Shown here one piece after another: positions 1 to 7,001 of a stretch of DNA of 30,061 nucleotides (position 1 is the stretch's first letter; each line of letters opens with the position of its first letter). Origin of the DNA: DATGEP01 sp035310125. Lineage in GTDB: Bacteria > Chloroflexota > Ktedonobacteria > Ktedonobacterales > JADMIN01. Position numbers and translations under genes: made by a program. The notes under the pieces are model-generated. The model saw only the letters and a list, made by a program, of their open reading frames with translations. It did no database searches and was not told where the DNA came from. The DNA lies in contig DATGEP010000247.1 in assembly GCA_035310125.1 (NCBI GenBank), forward strand, positions 1 to 30,061, in the 5' to 3' direction.

Positions 1-1
1 C

Positions 2-150
2 GGTCGGGTGGAGGATGTGTTTCGAGCGGGCGGCGGCGTGCCTCAGCAGGAGGCCTATGCGGCCTACTTCCATGACCGGCTCGAAGCAGCGTTCCAGCAG
101 GCGGGGATTCCGACGTCACCATCACCGTTTCAGATTTGGCCGTTGCATAG
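2..150 (+). CDS. Possible 3' fragment of an unidentified upstream gene
   Basis: The window may open inside a gene. In the frame starting at base 2, the first 36 or so codons read as plausible protein (containing EAYAAYFHDRLEAAFQQAGI) with GC-rich third positions. That frame then runs on without a stop to 427, deep into the antisense of the next gene, which is unlikely. Near base 110 the frame starting at base 1 becomes more protein-like (DVTITVSDLAVA) and stops at 148-150. A one-base slip there, or a sequencing error, would give a clean C-terminus. I do not recognise the family. This entry is a guess from base composition and reading-frame appearance only. Confidence 0.22.
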
Positions 151-207
151 CGTCATGATCGTGCCCCAGCTTGCGCTGACGTGGCCTCGCGCCCGGCGTG
201 CCTGTCC

Positions 208-1329
208 CTACGCTTCCAGCGCCCGCGCCAGGTCCTCGATCAAGTCGTCGGGATGCTCCAGGCCGATGGAGAGCCGCAGCAGATTCTCCGGCGTCCGCGT
301 TCGCGGCCCCTCCATCGAGGCGCGGTGCTCGATGAGGCTTTCCGGCCCGCCCAGGCTCGTCGCGCGCGTGAAGATCCGCACCTTCGCTGCCACCGCCAGC
401 GCTCGCTCGCGGTTGCCGCGCACCTGAAACGACAGCATGCCGCCGGGCAGCGCCATCTGCCGCGCGGCGATGTCGTGGCCGGGGTGCGCCGCCAGCCCTG
501 GGTAGTGAACCGCCTCAACGGCGGGATGCTCACTAAGGAACGTGGCGACGCGCTGCGCGTTCTCAGCGTGCGCCCGCATGCGATAGGGCACCGTGCGGAT
601 GCCACGCATCACCAGCCAGCAATCGAATGGCGACGGCACCGCGCCGCCAGAGGTCTGAATCAGGCGAATGCGCGCGAAGAAGTCGTCGTTCGCGCGGGCG
701 ACGACAGCGCCTCCCAACACATCGCTGTGACCGCCGAGATACTTGGTAGTCGCATGCGTCACAAGGTCCGCGCCGAAATCGAACGGGCGCTGCAGAATCG
801 GCGTGGCCCAGGTGTTATCGCAGGCGACGCGAGCGCCAGCGGCATGTGCCAGCGCGGCGACGCTGGCGATATCGGTGATCTTCAGCAGCGGATTGGAGGG
901 CGTCTCGATCCAGACCAGCCGCGTGTTCGGACGCAGCGCGGCGCGCACGTGCTCCACGTCGCTCATATCCACGAAGCTGACCTCCACGCCCCACGGCGCG
1001 ACGATCTCACGAAGCTGTTTCGCGGTGCCGTGATAGACATCGCCGGGCGCGAGAATGGCGTCGCCGGGCGCGAGTGCCTGGAACACCGCCATCGCGGCGG
1101 CGGACCCTGACGCGAATGCCGCCGCCACCGCGCCGCCCTCCAGCGCGGCGAGACTCGCTTCCAGCGCGTCGCGGTTGGGATTGCTTGTACGAATATAGTT
1201 GTGGCCATGTGGATAACTACCGTCGGGAGCGCGCTCGAAGGTGGTGGAGAGCGAGATCGGTGGCGTCACGGCGCCTGTCGCCGGATCCACATTGCTTCCG
1301 GCATGCACCGCCAGCGTCTCGATGCGCAT
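208..1329 (-). CDS. Cys/Met metabolism PLP-dependent enzyme (cystathionine gamma-synthase / gamma-lyase type)
   Basis: A 373-residue fold-type I PLP enzyme of the trans-sulfuration family, which makes or breaks cystathionine, homocysteine or methionine C-S bonds in the cytosol. Visible hallmarks are Tyr45 and Arg47 in YIRTSNPNRD (phosphate of PLP from the neighbouring subunit), ASGSAA at about 73-78 (phosphate loop), Asp171 in DNTWATP (pyridine nitrogen) and the PLP Schiff-base lysine Lys196 in THATTKYLGGHSD. Length is normal for the family. The ATG is preceded by a G-rich stretch on the coding strand (GGGGGGAT). The GNAT gene ends only 17 bases upstream on the same strand, so the two are probably cotranscribed. 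Whether it is a synthase, gamma-lyase, beta-lyase or methionine gamma-lyase cannot be decided by eye. Confidence 0.92.
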   Translation of the reverse strand: MRIETLAVHAGSNVDPATGAVTPPISLSTTFERAPDGSYPHGHNYIRTSNPNRDALEASLAALEGGAVAAAFASGSAAAMAVFQALAPGDAILAPGDVYHGTAKQLREIVAPWGVEVSFVDMSDVEHVRAALRPNTRLVWIETPSNPLLKITDIASVAALAHAAGARVACDNTWATPILQRPFDFGADLVTHATTKYLGGHSDVLGGAVVARANDDFFARIRLIQTSGGAVPSPFDCWLVMRGIRTVPYRMRAHAENAQRVATFLSEHPAVEAVHYPGLAAHPGHDIAARQMALPGGMLSFQVRGNRERALAVAAKVRIFTRATSLGGPESLIEHRASMEGPRTRTPENLLRLSIGLEHPDDLIEDLARALEA

Positions 1330-1346
1330 ACGTGCTATCCCCCCGT

Positions 1347-1955
1347 CTAGATGATTCGCGCGCCCAATATCGCCGCGCCGGCCTGGATACGCTCGCTATT
1401 TCCGCTCACCGGAGCCAGCACCTTTTCACCACCTGGCAGAACGAAGATGTCCCCCAGGAGCTCGAACCCTGCCTTCAGAATCCCGCGCGCCGAGGCCGCA
1501 TTCCCCGGCTCATGGCCGATCCAGAACCGCTCCGCTTCCTCCGCTTCATGTCGCAGAATGTATTGTAGCAGGTACGAATAGATGCCCTGCCCTCGCCACT
1601 CTGGCGCCGTCTCGAAGCTCCAGAGGTAGCGATTCCTTGGCGGCATGCGCAGCGTCAGCCCCAGCTCGCCGATGCTCGCTTCACGGGTTGCCGACCATCC
1701 ACACCCGGCGGACGCCTGCGCCACTCGCGCTTCATATGCTCGATGCCCCCGCGCGAAGCGGTCGCTGACCTCTCGCACAGCCAGATGCGCCAGCGCCGCC
1801 ATGCGCTCTGGCTGAGTGATAGCTTCCGCATGAAAGCCCGCCAGGGGTGCCAGCGCCGGCAGCGCATCGCCGCGCCACCACGTATACCACGAGCCACCAG
1901 GGACGCCCACCTGTTCACGCCCGCTCCGTTCCGAAGACTCGACGCTCTCGTTCAC
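1347..1955 (-). CDS. GNAT-family N-acetyltransferase
   Basis: A 202-residue protein with a C-terminal GNAT fold. The acetyl-CoA binding motif A is visible as APEWRGQGIYSYLLQYIL at roughly 118-135, following a beta-strand (YLWSFETA). Motif B follows as PGNAASARGILKAGFELLG. The N-terminal 80 residues (GGSWYTWWRGDALPAL and on) look like a family-specific extension that would shape the acceptor site. The substrate is unknown. The start is GTG at 1955, preceded by GGAGGAAG at good spacing; the ATG two bases earlier is out of frame and hits a stop at once. It is the first gene of a probable two-gene unit with the PLP enzyme and is divergent from the methyl-accepting protein. Confidence 0.85.
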   Translation of the reverse strand: MNESVESSERSGREQVGVPGGSWYTWWRGDALPALAPLAGFHAEAITQPERMAALAHLAVREVSDRFARGHRAYEARVAQASAGCGWSATREASIGELGLTLRMPPRNRYLWSFETAPEWRGQGIYSYLLQYILRHEAEEAERFWIGHEPGNAASARGILKAGFELLGDIFVLPGGEKVLAPVSGNSERIQAGAAILGARII

Positions 1956-2075
1956 ATTGCTTCCTCCGCCTGCCCCCTGTGCGCCACCGCGCGCGCCGTT
2001 TTATCCATCGCGTCGCACCTCACATGATACCCCGCGGACGCACATCTAGAATTGTGCAACGGGCGGTGATATGTT

Positions 2076-4037
2076 ATGCTGGTCGTCACGACACCTACAC
2101 AGGGGAAGCCGGCGGGCGTCGCGCGATTGTGCGATGCTATGTGGAAGGTGAGGCACGAGCGAGTGCAAAATTGGGTGCAACGGCGAACCTCTGATCGTGA
2201 CCTGGGGCGGCGCACGCGCCAGATCAAAGAGATCGTACGCATTGGCATGTCACTGCGCGCCGACATGGAGCTGGCACATATCCTGGCACAGATCGTCGAA
2301 GGGATCACAAGCACGCTCGGCTTCGGCGCCGCAGTCCTCAATCTTGCCCATGAGGAGAGCGACGTCTTTGAGATCGTCGCGACGGCGGGCCTTGGCGCGG
2401 CAGAGCGCCAGCGGCTGGTGAAATCGCCCCCACCGGTCGCGCGTCTGCTCGCCGTCATGCGCGATGAGTTTCGCATCAGCCATTCGTTCTTCATCAGCCA
2501 TCACTACAAACATCTGCTCGATGGTGTCGAAGGCATCACGCTCTACACGCCCGTGCCTCCCAGCGCCCAGCGCGCGCCCGATGCCTGGCATCCCGAAGAT
2601 GTCCTGTTCATTCCACTCATCAGCCCACGCGGGGATCGCCTGCTGGGCATTCTCTCGCTAGACCAGCCGGAGGACGGCAAGGTGCCCTCGCTCGAATTGA
2701 TCGAGATGCTGGAGCTTTTCGCCAGTCAGGCCGCCCTTGCTATAGATACCGCCCGCATCTTCCAGGAGCGCGAACAGGAGCGTCAGGCTCTGGAATCCGG
2801 CCTCTTCGAGCTGCTCTATCAATTGGAACAGGTGCGCCAGGGGAATATGGATGTGCGCGTGCAGCTCAGCAGCACGGCCCTCAGCCCCATGGCCGAATCC
2901 CTCAATGCGGTCGTACACACCCTGGGCGGGCTGCTCACTGACGTGCGCGAGGCCAGCGATGTCGTCAGCCGCAACGCCGCCGACATGCGCGAGGCGGCGG
3001 CGCAGCTTGCCGTTGGCGCCCAACAACAGGCCCAACAGATTCTCGATGTCTCCGCCGCCGTCGGCACCATGGCGGAACGCGCGGGTGAGATCGCCAGCAC
3101 CGCCTCCGAGTACAGTGTCGTCGCCCACGACGCGATGGAGATTTCTAATGTGGGACGCGAAGCTACCGAGCGCGCCGCCGAGGGCATGAGCGCCGTTCGC
3201 GAGATGGCGCTGCAATCCGTCAAAAAGATGAAGCGCCTCGGCGAGAGCGCGCAGGACATCGGTGATATCGTGGATATGGTCGCGGAGTTTGCCAGCCAGA
3301 CGAATCTCTTGGCGCTCAATGCCGCCATCGAGGCCGCGCGGGCCGGCGAGAACGGGCGCGGCTTCTCCGTCGTGGCCCACGAGATTCGCAACCTCGCCAC
3401 CAGCAGCGCTGAAGCCACCAAGCAGATTCACTCCCGCATTCGGGGCATTCAGAACGAAACCAACAACGTCGTCATAACCATTGAGCACAGCACGCAGAAG
3501 GTGGTGCTGCAATCTGAATTTGTCGCGGAGGCCGGATCCGCGCTGGAGGAGGTGGATAGCGTGATGCGCCGCATCACGTGCGCGATCAACGACATGAACG
3601 CCACCGCCACCGAGCAGGCCGAGGCCGCCGTCAACGCCTCGCAGTCTATCGCCGCCATCGCGCAGGTCAGCACGCAGACGCGCGATAGCATGCAACAGAT
3701 GCGTGCCGCGATGGATCATCTCGTCGAGCTGGCGCATTCCTTGCTGCGCTCAGTGGGTGTCTTCCGCCTGGGCAACGCCGCGCAAGCCAGCGGCATCGCC
3801 TTGCTGCCGCCCGGCAATTTCGGCGAGGAGGCGAGTACGATGCCTATGGCGGCGCTGGGCAACACCTCCAGCGCGCGCTTCCCCATCCCCACCGCCCCGC
3901 CGGACGTCGCCAAGGGAAGCGCCACCACGGTGCTGCCGCGCACCAGCACGCCGCTCCATCCGCCCACCGGCCCCACGGAATCGCGGTATCCCGAAACCAG
4001 CGGACCACTGCCGCCGCTTCCCACACATCACCATTAG
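2076..4037 (+). CDS. Soluble methyl-accepting chemotaxis-type sensor (GAF-HAMP-MCP signalling domain)
   Basis: A 653-residue signal transducer without transmembrane segments. In order: a basic N-terminus, a GAF-like sensory domain at about 60-227 (ending LFASQAALAIDTARIF), a HAMP-like segment at about 245-295 (LLYQLEQVRQGNMDVRV), and a long coiled-coil MCP domain at about 300-575. The conserved signalling hairpin is at about 404-445 (FASQTNLLALNAAIEAARAG, then ENGRGFSVVAHEIRNLA). A Pro/Thr/Ser-rich tail of about 80 residues ends the protein. It should act in the cytoplasm through CheA/CheW-like partners, but no che gene is in the window. The start is uncertain: a TTGTGC...TATGCT promoter-like pair overlaps the ATG at 2076, which would favour the in-frame ATG at 2139 or the GTG at 2163. 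The gene ends at a hairpin shared with the convergent XRE gene. Confidence 0.88.
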   Translation: MLVVTTPTQGKPAGVARLCDAMWKVRHERVQNWVQRRTSDRDLGRRTRQIKEIVRIGMSLRADMELAHILAQIVEGITSTLGFGAAVLNLAHEESDVFEIVATAGLGAAERQRLVKSPPPVARLLAVMRDEFRISHSFFISHHYKHLLDGVEGITLYTPVPPSAQRAPDAWHPEDVLFIPLISPRGDRLLGILSLDQPEDGKVPSLELIEMLELFASQAALAIDTARIFQEREQERQALESGLFELLYQLEQVRQGNMDVRVQLSSTALSPMAESLNAVVHTLGGLLTDVREASDVVSRNAADMREAAAQLAVGAQQQAQQILDVSAAVGTMAERAGEIASTASEYSVVAHDAMEISNVGREATERAAEGMSAVREMALQSVKKMKRLGESAQDIGDIVDMVAEFASQTNLLALNAAIEAARAGENGRGFSVVAHEIRNLATSSAEATKQIHSRIRGIQNETNNVVITIEHSTQKVVLQSEFVAEAGSALEEVDSVMRRITCAINDMNATATEQAEAAVNASQSIAAIAQVSTQTRDSMQQMRAAMDHLVELAHSLLRSVGVFRLGNAAQASGIALLPPGNFGEEASTMPMAALGNTSSARFPIPTAPPDVAKGSATTVLPRTSTPLHPPTGPTESRYPETSGPLPPLPTHHH

Positions 4038-4061
4038 AGCGTGTAGCTCATGAGCCTTCAC

Positions 4062-4094
4062 GTGCGCCGCGTTCCCCACGGGACAGCGGCGCAC
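4062..4094. terminator. Bidirectional hairpin between converging MCP and XRE genes
   Basis: Perfect 9-bp arms GTGCGCCGC (4062-4070) and GCGGCGCAC (4086-4094) enclose a second short stem (TCCC/GGGA). The structure lies between the stop of the methyl-accepting gene (4037) and the stop of the XRE gene (4149, minus strand), as expected for a shared transcription stop. No clear T tract follows on either strand, so intrinsic termination is inferred from stem strength and position. Confidence 0.5.
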
Positions 4095-4148
4095 GGAGGC
4101 ACGGCACGGATACATGGGCGATATGCGGCTGAGTCGCGGTCTGGCGGA

Positions 4149-4415
4149 TTAACTCGCCGCTCCCAGCGGCCCCGACCGGGCAGCCACTTGCGGAGCAACT
4201 CCCGGCTCGACGGCTTCGAGCATCGCCATACCGAGCAGCTCGGCGGTGGTAGCGCTCAATGCTGCGCCCAGGCGGTGGATGACGTAGGCCTGGGGATCTT
4301 CCTTACCATGTTCGAGATGGGTGATCGTGTCCCGGCGCAATCCGGTGAGGTCGGCGAGCTGACTGATGCTGAGGCCACTGCGCTGGCGCGCCTGGCGCAA
4401 TCCACGAAGTTTCAC
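4149..4415 (-). CDS. XRE-family helix-turn-helix regulator
   Basis: A small Cro/C1-type DNA-binding protein of 88 residues from the chosen start. The HTH is visible as SGLSISQLADLTGLRRDTIT followed by HLEHGKEDPQAYVIHRLGAAL, the usual five-helix HTH_3 pattern including the conserved LE-GK-P segment. The C-terminus (LLGMAMLEAVEPGVAPQVAA) is short and holds no sensor domain. A longer frame begins with ATG at 4430, but its second and third codons form the sequence AGGAGG. That lies six bases before an in-frame GTG at 4415, so AGGAGG is most likely the ribosome binding site and GTG the true start. It stands alone beside the repeat-rich gap, and its targets are unknown. Confidence 0.85.
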   Translation of the reverse strand: MKLRGLRQARQRSGLSISQLADLTGLRRDTITHLEHGKEDPQAYVIHRLGAALSATTAELLGMAMLEAVEPGVAPQVAARSGPLGAAS

Positions 4416-4680
4416 GTTGACCCTCCTCATTGAGGCTCACGGCCCGCGATCCGGCGACGTTGCCGGCCACGGATACAGAGAAAACGTCCGGGAGCGCGGC
4501 CCACGAAGATATCGCATAGAAGGCGCCGCGCCGGGGCTAATCCGCATACGCACGCAGGTTCACTGTTATTCGAGGGAAAGCGGCGGAAAAGCAGCACCGG
4601 ATTCGCATCCCTGTGCCCCCATTCTAGCAGATGGGAGGGGTAGACGTAAAGGCCACTTTTGGTTGCGATCCGCTCCCGTC

Positions 4681-4733
4681 TGTCGGGGCGCTGCCTGCTG
4701 CGTCCGTCTGTCGGGGCGCTGCCTGCTGCGCCT
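4681..4733. repeat. Repeat C, two tandem copies
   Basis: Two copies of a 25-base unit containing GGGGCGCTGCCTGCTGCG start at 4681 and 4709, a 28-base period. The same core recurs at 5699 and twice near 7664 and 7695. All copies lie between genes. Confidence 0.75.
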
Positions 4734-4931
4734 GTCCTCGCTCGCCACGCATCGGTCGTGTCCGTCGTACCTGGTAAAAATCCTTCAAGGCCATGCGCGC
4801 CTCCCCAGACGTGGTATCACCCCCCCAATGTGTGATTGAACCGTATGTCGTTCCCGCGTATCCATCCTGGCAGCGATGTGCTACACGGTCACTGTGCCCG
4901 CCGCATCCGACCACCGCACGGACCCTCGTTT

Positions 4932-5651
4932 CCCCTCTCCTCGCGGGAGAGGGGCAGGGGTGAGGTCCCCCCATCATGACCGCGTATCGCCCCACCTTCG
5001 TCAGCCACGCCCACGTTCCAACCGGACTTGGCAGACGAACTCGCCCGCCAAATCCCGTGTCCTCACCTGACCGTGCTTGACCGTGGCGCCGCCCCATCCC
5101 ATGCGATACGCTTTCCTCGCAGCGCGCCTAGCGTCACATTCAGGGAGGCGGCCACCATGAAACATCACGTCCATACGTCATTCCGGCAGAATCGGCAACC
5201 GCCTCTCCCCTCACCGCTCCTGTCCGGCGACAGCGCAGACCCTATGTGCTACACTCCCGCCAGCGGCCCCGCACCGTTCGCCCCACGCACCTTCCCAACC
5301 GAATACCGCGCCCGTCAATCTCGATTTCCGGCAGAATCGGCAACCTTCCGTGCCTCCCCTCTCCTCGCGGGAGAGGGGTCGGGGGTGAGGTTCCCGGCAG
5401 AATCGGCAACCGATTCTCAAATTCCGGCAGAATCGGCAACCGCCGTCGCCTCTCCACACGTGGTCGGGGCATCCGGTGGACGCCCGCCGCGGTCGAAAAT
5501 GTAAAATTCCGGCAGAATCGGCAATTCCCCTCCCTTCCTCTGCGCCCCTCCGCATCCTTGGTACGCTCCGTGGTACGATTCCGCATTCCGGCAGAATCGG
5601 CAACCACCTCTGCCTCCCCTCTCCTCGCGGGAGAGGGGCCGGGGGTGAGGT
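4932..5651. repeat. Repeat B, three dispersed palindromic copies
   Basis: Three near-identical copies at about 4932-4966, 5356-5391 and 5615-5651. Each starts with CCCCTCTCC, a five-base loop (TCGCG) and GGAGAGGGG, so the first 23 bases form a perfect 9-bp hairpin. A less symmetric GGGGTGAGG tail follows. The second and third copies run directly into repeat A (TTCCCGGCAGAATCGG...) and are preceded by another copy of A, so A-B-A appears to be a composite unit. This is the behaviour of REP-like extragenic palindromes. Confidence 0.8.
5157..5504 (+). CDS. Doubtful small ORF running through the repeats
   Basis: An ATG at 5157 follows GGGAGG at about eight bases and opens a 115-codon frame. After about 50 ordinary codons the frame passes through repeats A and B, reading FPAESAT, SPLLAGEGSGVR, FPAESAT and IPAESAT. 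The first copy of repeat A is read in a different phase (FRQNRQ). It may be a remnant gene whose 3' part was overrun by repeats, or simply an open frame made by GC-rich repeats. No domain is recognisable and no homology is claimed. Confidence 0.18.
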   Translation: MKHHVHTSFRQNRQPPLPSPLLSGDSADPMCYTPASGPAPFAPRTFPTEYRARQSRFPAESATFRASPLLAGEGSGVRFPAESATDSQIPAESATAVASPHVVGASGGRPPRSKM

Positions 5652-5671
5652 TCCCGGCAGAATCGGCAACC
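5181..5671 (+). repeat. Repeat A cluster: seven copies of a 20-bp element
   Basis: The unit TTCCGGCAGAATCGGCAACC occurs at 5181-5200, 5326-5345, 5391-5411 (one extra C), 5422-5441, 5507-5526 (last bases differ), 5585-5604 and 5651-5671 (extra C). All are in the same orientation. The gaps between copies run from 10 to 125 bases, so this is neither a CRISPR array nor a simple tandem repeat. Two more copies in inverse orientation lie inside the TPR gene at 23881 and 23956. Confidence 0.92.
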
Positions 5672-5698
5672 AGCTCTGCCTCCCCCCGCCGCGCGGAT

Positions 5699-5724
5699 GT
5701 AGGGGCGCTGCCTGCTGCGCCCGT
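5699..5724. repeat. Repeat C, single copy
   Basis: TGTAGGGGCGCTGCCTGCTG followed by CGCCCG. It is a third location of the repeat C core, just upstream of the membrane-protein promoter region. Confidence 0.7.
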
Positions 5725-5785
5725 CGGGGGTGCGCTTCCCCTTCCCCCTGCTCGCGCACATCCAAACACACGGCGTACACAGGGA

Positions 5786-5794
5786 TGGTACAAT
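5786..5794 (+). promoter_or_regulatory. Extended -10 element upstream of the ExxE membrane protein
   Basis: TGG-TACAAT matches the TGnTATAAT extended -10 pattern. It lies about 90 bases before the GTG start at 5883 and just downstream of the last repeats. No good -35 hexamer is present at 16-18 bases, so an extended -10 promoter is assumed. Confidence 0.35.
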
Positions 5795-5882
5795 ACGGGA
5801 GGTGTGGCCGGAGCGCGAAACACGTGCAACGCCCGGCGGCTCCCCTAGTGGAAACGCCGCGTCAGCGGTAAGAGAGGCATCT

Positions 5883-6704
5883 GTGACTGGGCAACTGTGG
5901 GCCGTTTTGATCGCGGCTTTTCTCGCTTCCACGGTCGAATTCGTCGAGGCTTTCACCATCGTGCTCGTCGTCGGCGTCACCATCAACTGGCGTAGCGCCT
6001 GGGTGGGAACCGCCGCCGCGGCTGCCGTGCTGGCGGTGCTTGTCGCCATCTTCGGCACGGCCATCGTCCTCTTCATCCCGCTGCAAGCGCTCCGCTTCGT
6101 CATCGGTCTGCTGCTCGTGCTTTTTGGCCTCAAATGGCTCAAGAAAGCAATCCTACGATACGCGGGCCTCAAAGCTATCCACGACGAAGAAGCCATCTAT
6201 GAGGAGAATCTGGCGGCGATGAAGATGCGCGGAGAACAGATTCCAACCCGCACCGATCCCTTTGGCGTTGCCACCTCTTTCAAGAGCGTGCTGCTCGAAG
6301 GGCTGGAGGTCGCCTTCATCGTCATCACGTTCGGTGTGCAGGCGGATACGGGCGGCCAATCCAAAGGCATCTTCATTGCCGCGCTTGGCGCCGCCGCCGC
6401 ATGTCTCCTGGTCGTCGCACTTGGCGCGTTCATCCGCGCCCCGTTACAGCGTGTGCCGGAGAACACGCTGAAGTTCGTCGTCGGCATCATGCTGACCAGC
6501 TTCGGCACCTTTTGGGGTGGCGAGAGCCTGGGTATCCTCTGGTGGCACGAAGATCTCAGCCTGCCGCTGCTCATCCTCTTCTATCTCGCCGTTACAGGTA
6601 TACTCATACAGGTGCTCAAGCCCTACGCGTCGCCCAGGACACCCCAAATGGTGACCGGCGGCGACCAGATCCAGAAGCCCCTCGAAAAGGAGGTCTTGGG
6701 ATGA
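5883..6704 (+). CDS. Multi-pass membrane protein with two ExxE motifs (COG4280 / FTR1-like)
   Basis: A 273-residue integral membrane protein with about seven hydrophobic helices. Two related halves each carry an acidic pair inside a helix: E19-x-x-E22 (TVEFVEAFTIVL) and E139-x-x-E142 (LLEGLEVAFIVI). A charged cytoplasmic loop at about 95-130 separates the halves. Paired ExxE helices recall the REGLE motifs of FTR1 iron permeases and the acidic motifs of cation exchangers, but the arginine typical of FTR1 is absent. Metal or cation transport is therefore only an inference. The start is GTG at 5883, preceded by AGAGAGG five bases away; the longer open frame upstream crosses repeats. The stop overlaps the next start (ATGA), so the two proteins are probably made together. 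Confidence 0.82.
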   Translation: MTGQLWAVLIAAFLASTVEFVEAFTIVLVVGVTINWRSAWVGTAAAAAVLAVLVAIFGTAIVLFIPLQALRFVIGLLLVLFGLKWLKKAILRYAGLKAIHDEEAIYEENLAAMKMRGEQIPTRTDPFGVATSFKSVLLEGLEVAFIVITFGVQADTGGQSKGIFIAALGAAAACLLVVALGAFIRAPLQRVPENTLKFVVGIMLTSFGTFWGGESLGILWWHEDLSLPLLILFYLAVTGILIQVLKPYASPRTPQMVTGGDQIQKPLEKEVLG

Positions 6705-6922
6705 ACGCCATTCTACGCGGCATCAAAGCTACCTACAATTTCTTCTCTGGCGACGCGATCATCCTGTCCACTGTCCTCATCGCCTTTGCGCTAGGATTCT
6801 TCCTCGACAAAGTCGTGGGCGTCTCATCCCTCGTCCTCACCATCGTCTTTATCGCGCTGATCGTCCTGGGACTCGCGCTGACATTGAGCCGCGAGGCTCT
6901 TAGCCATCAGCGCATCCATTAA
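6701..6922 (+). CDS. Small two-helix membrane protein
   Basis: A 73-residue protein with two hydrophobic stretches at about 19-34 (AIILSTVLIAFALGFFL) and 41-60 (VSSLVLTIVFIALIVLGLAL) and a short basic tail. Its ATG overlaps the stop of the ExxE membrane protein (ATGA), and a strong AAGGAGG lies seven bases upstream inside that gene. Translational coupling suggests a subunit or partner of that protein. The family is not recognised. It is hidden in a longer out-of-frame ORF and easily missed. Confidence 0.78.
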   Translation: MNAILRGIKATYNFFSGDAIILSTVLIAFALGFFLDKVVGVSSLVLTIVFIALIVLGLALTLSREALSHQRIH

Positions 6923-7001
6923 CCCGCTATCACCCACCGCCCCGTGCCCTGGCTCGCGCGTACTCTTGGCCACAGCCAGGGCATCCGGAGAAGTCCTTCG
7001 T

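Larger units (their letters stand above)
4416..5882. other. Repeat-rich intergenic region without a convincing gene
   Basis: About 1.45 kb between the XRE start and the membrane-protein start. It carries three short-repeat families described separately: the 20-bp repeat A, the palindromic repeat B and the GGGGCGCTGCCTGCTGCG repeat C. All long open frames here run through repeats and look non-coding. One small frame (5157-5504) has an SD-like GGGAGG before its ATG and is listed separately. An extended -10 element for the downstream gene lies near 5789. No tRNA, transposase or other RNA gene was recognised. Confidence 0.7.

Noticed and set aside
790..805. Extra copy of repeat A (GCAGAATCGGC)
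   Set aside because: Only 11 bases match, and they encode conserved residues of the PLP enzyme (LQRP region), so this is chance.
181..1110. 309-residue plus-strand open frame
   Set aside because: It is opposite the PLP enzyme, whose catalytic motifs are all present on the minus strand.
2658..3737. 359-residue minus-strand open frame
   Set aside because: It is the antisense of the methyl-accepting protein. High-GC coding sequence often leaves the opposite strand open.
5181..5671. CRISPR array
   Set aside because: The seven repeats are only 20 bases long, gaps vary from 10 to 125 bases, and the gaps contain another repeat family. No cas gene is present.
5211..6196. Long minus-strand frames across the repeats, some rich in Cys and Arg (GCRFCRE...)
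   Set aside because: These are translations of repeats A and B in another phase; the cysteine pairs come from GGTTGCCGATTCTGCCGG and are not a zinc motif.
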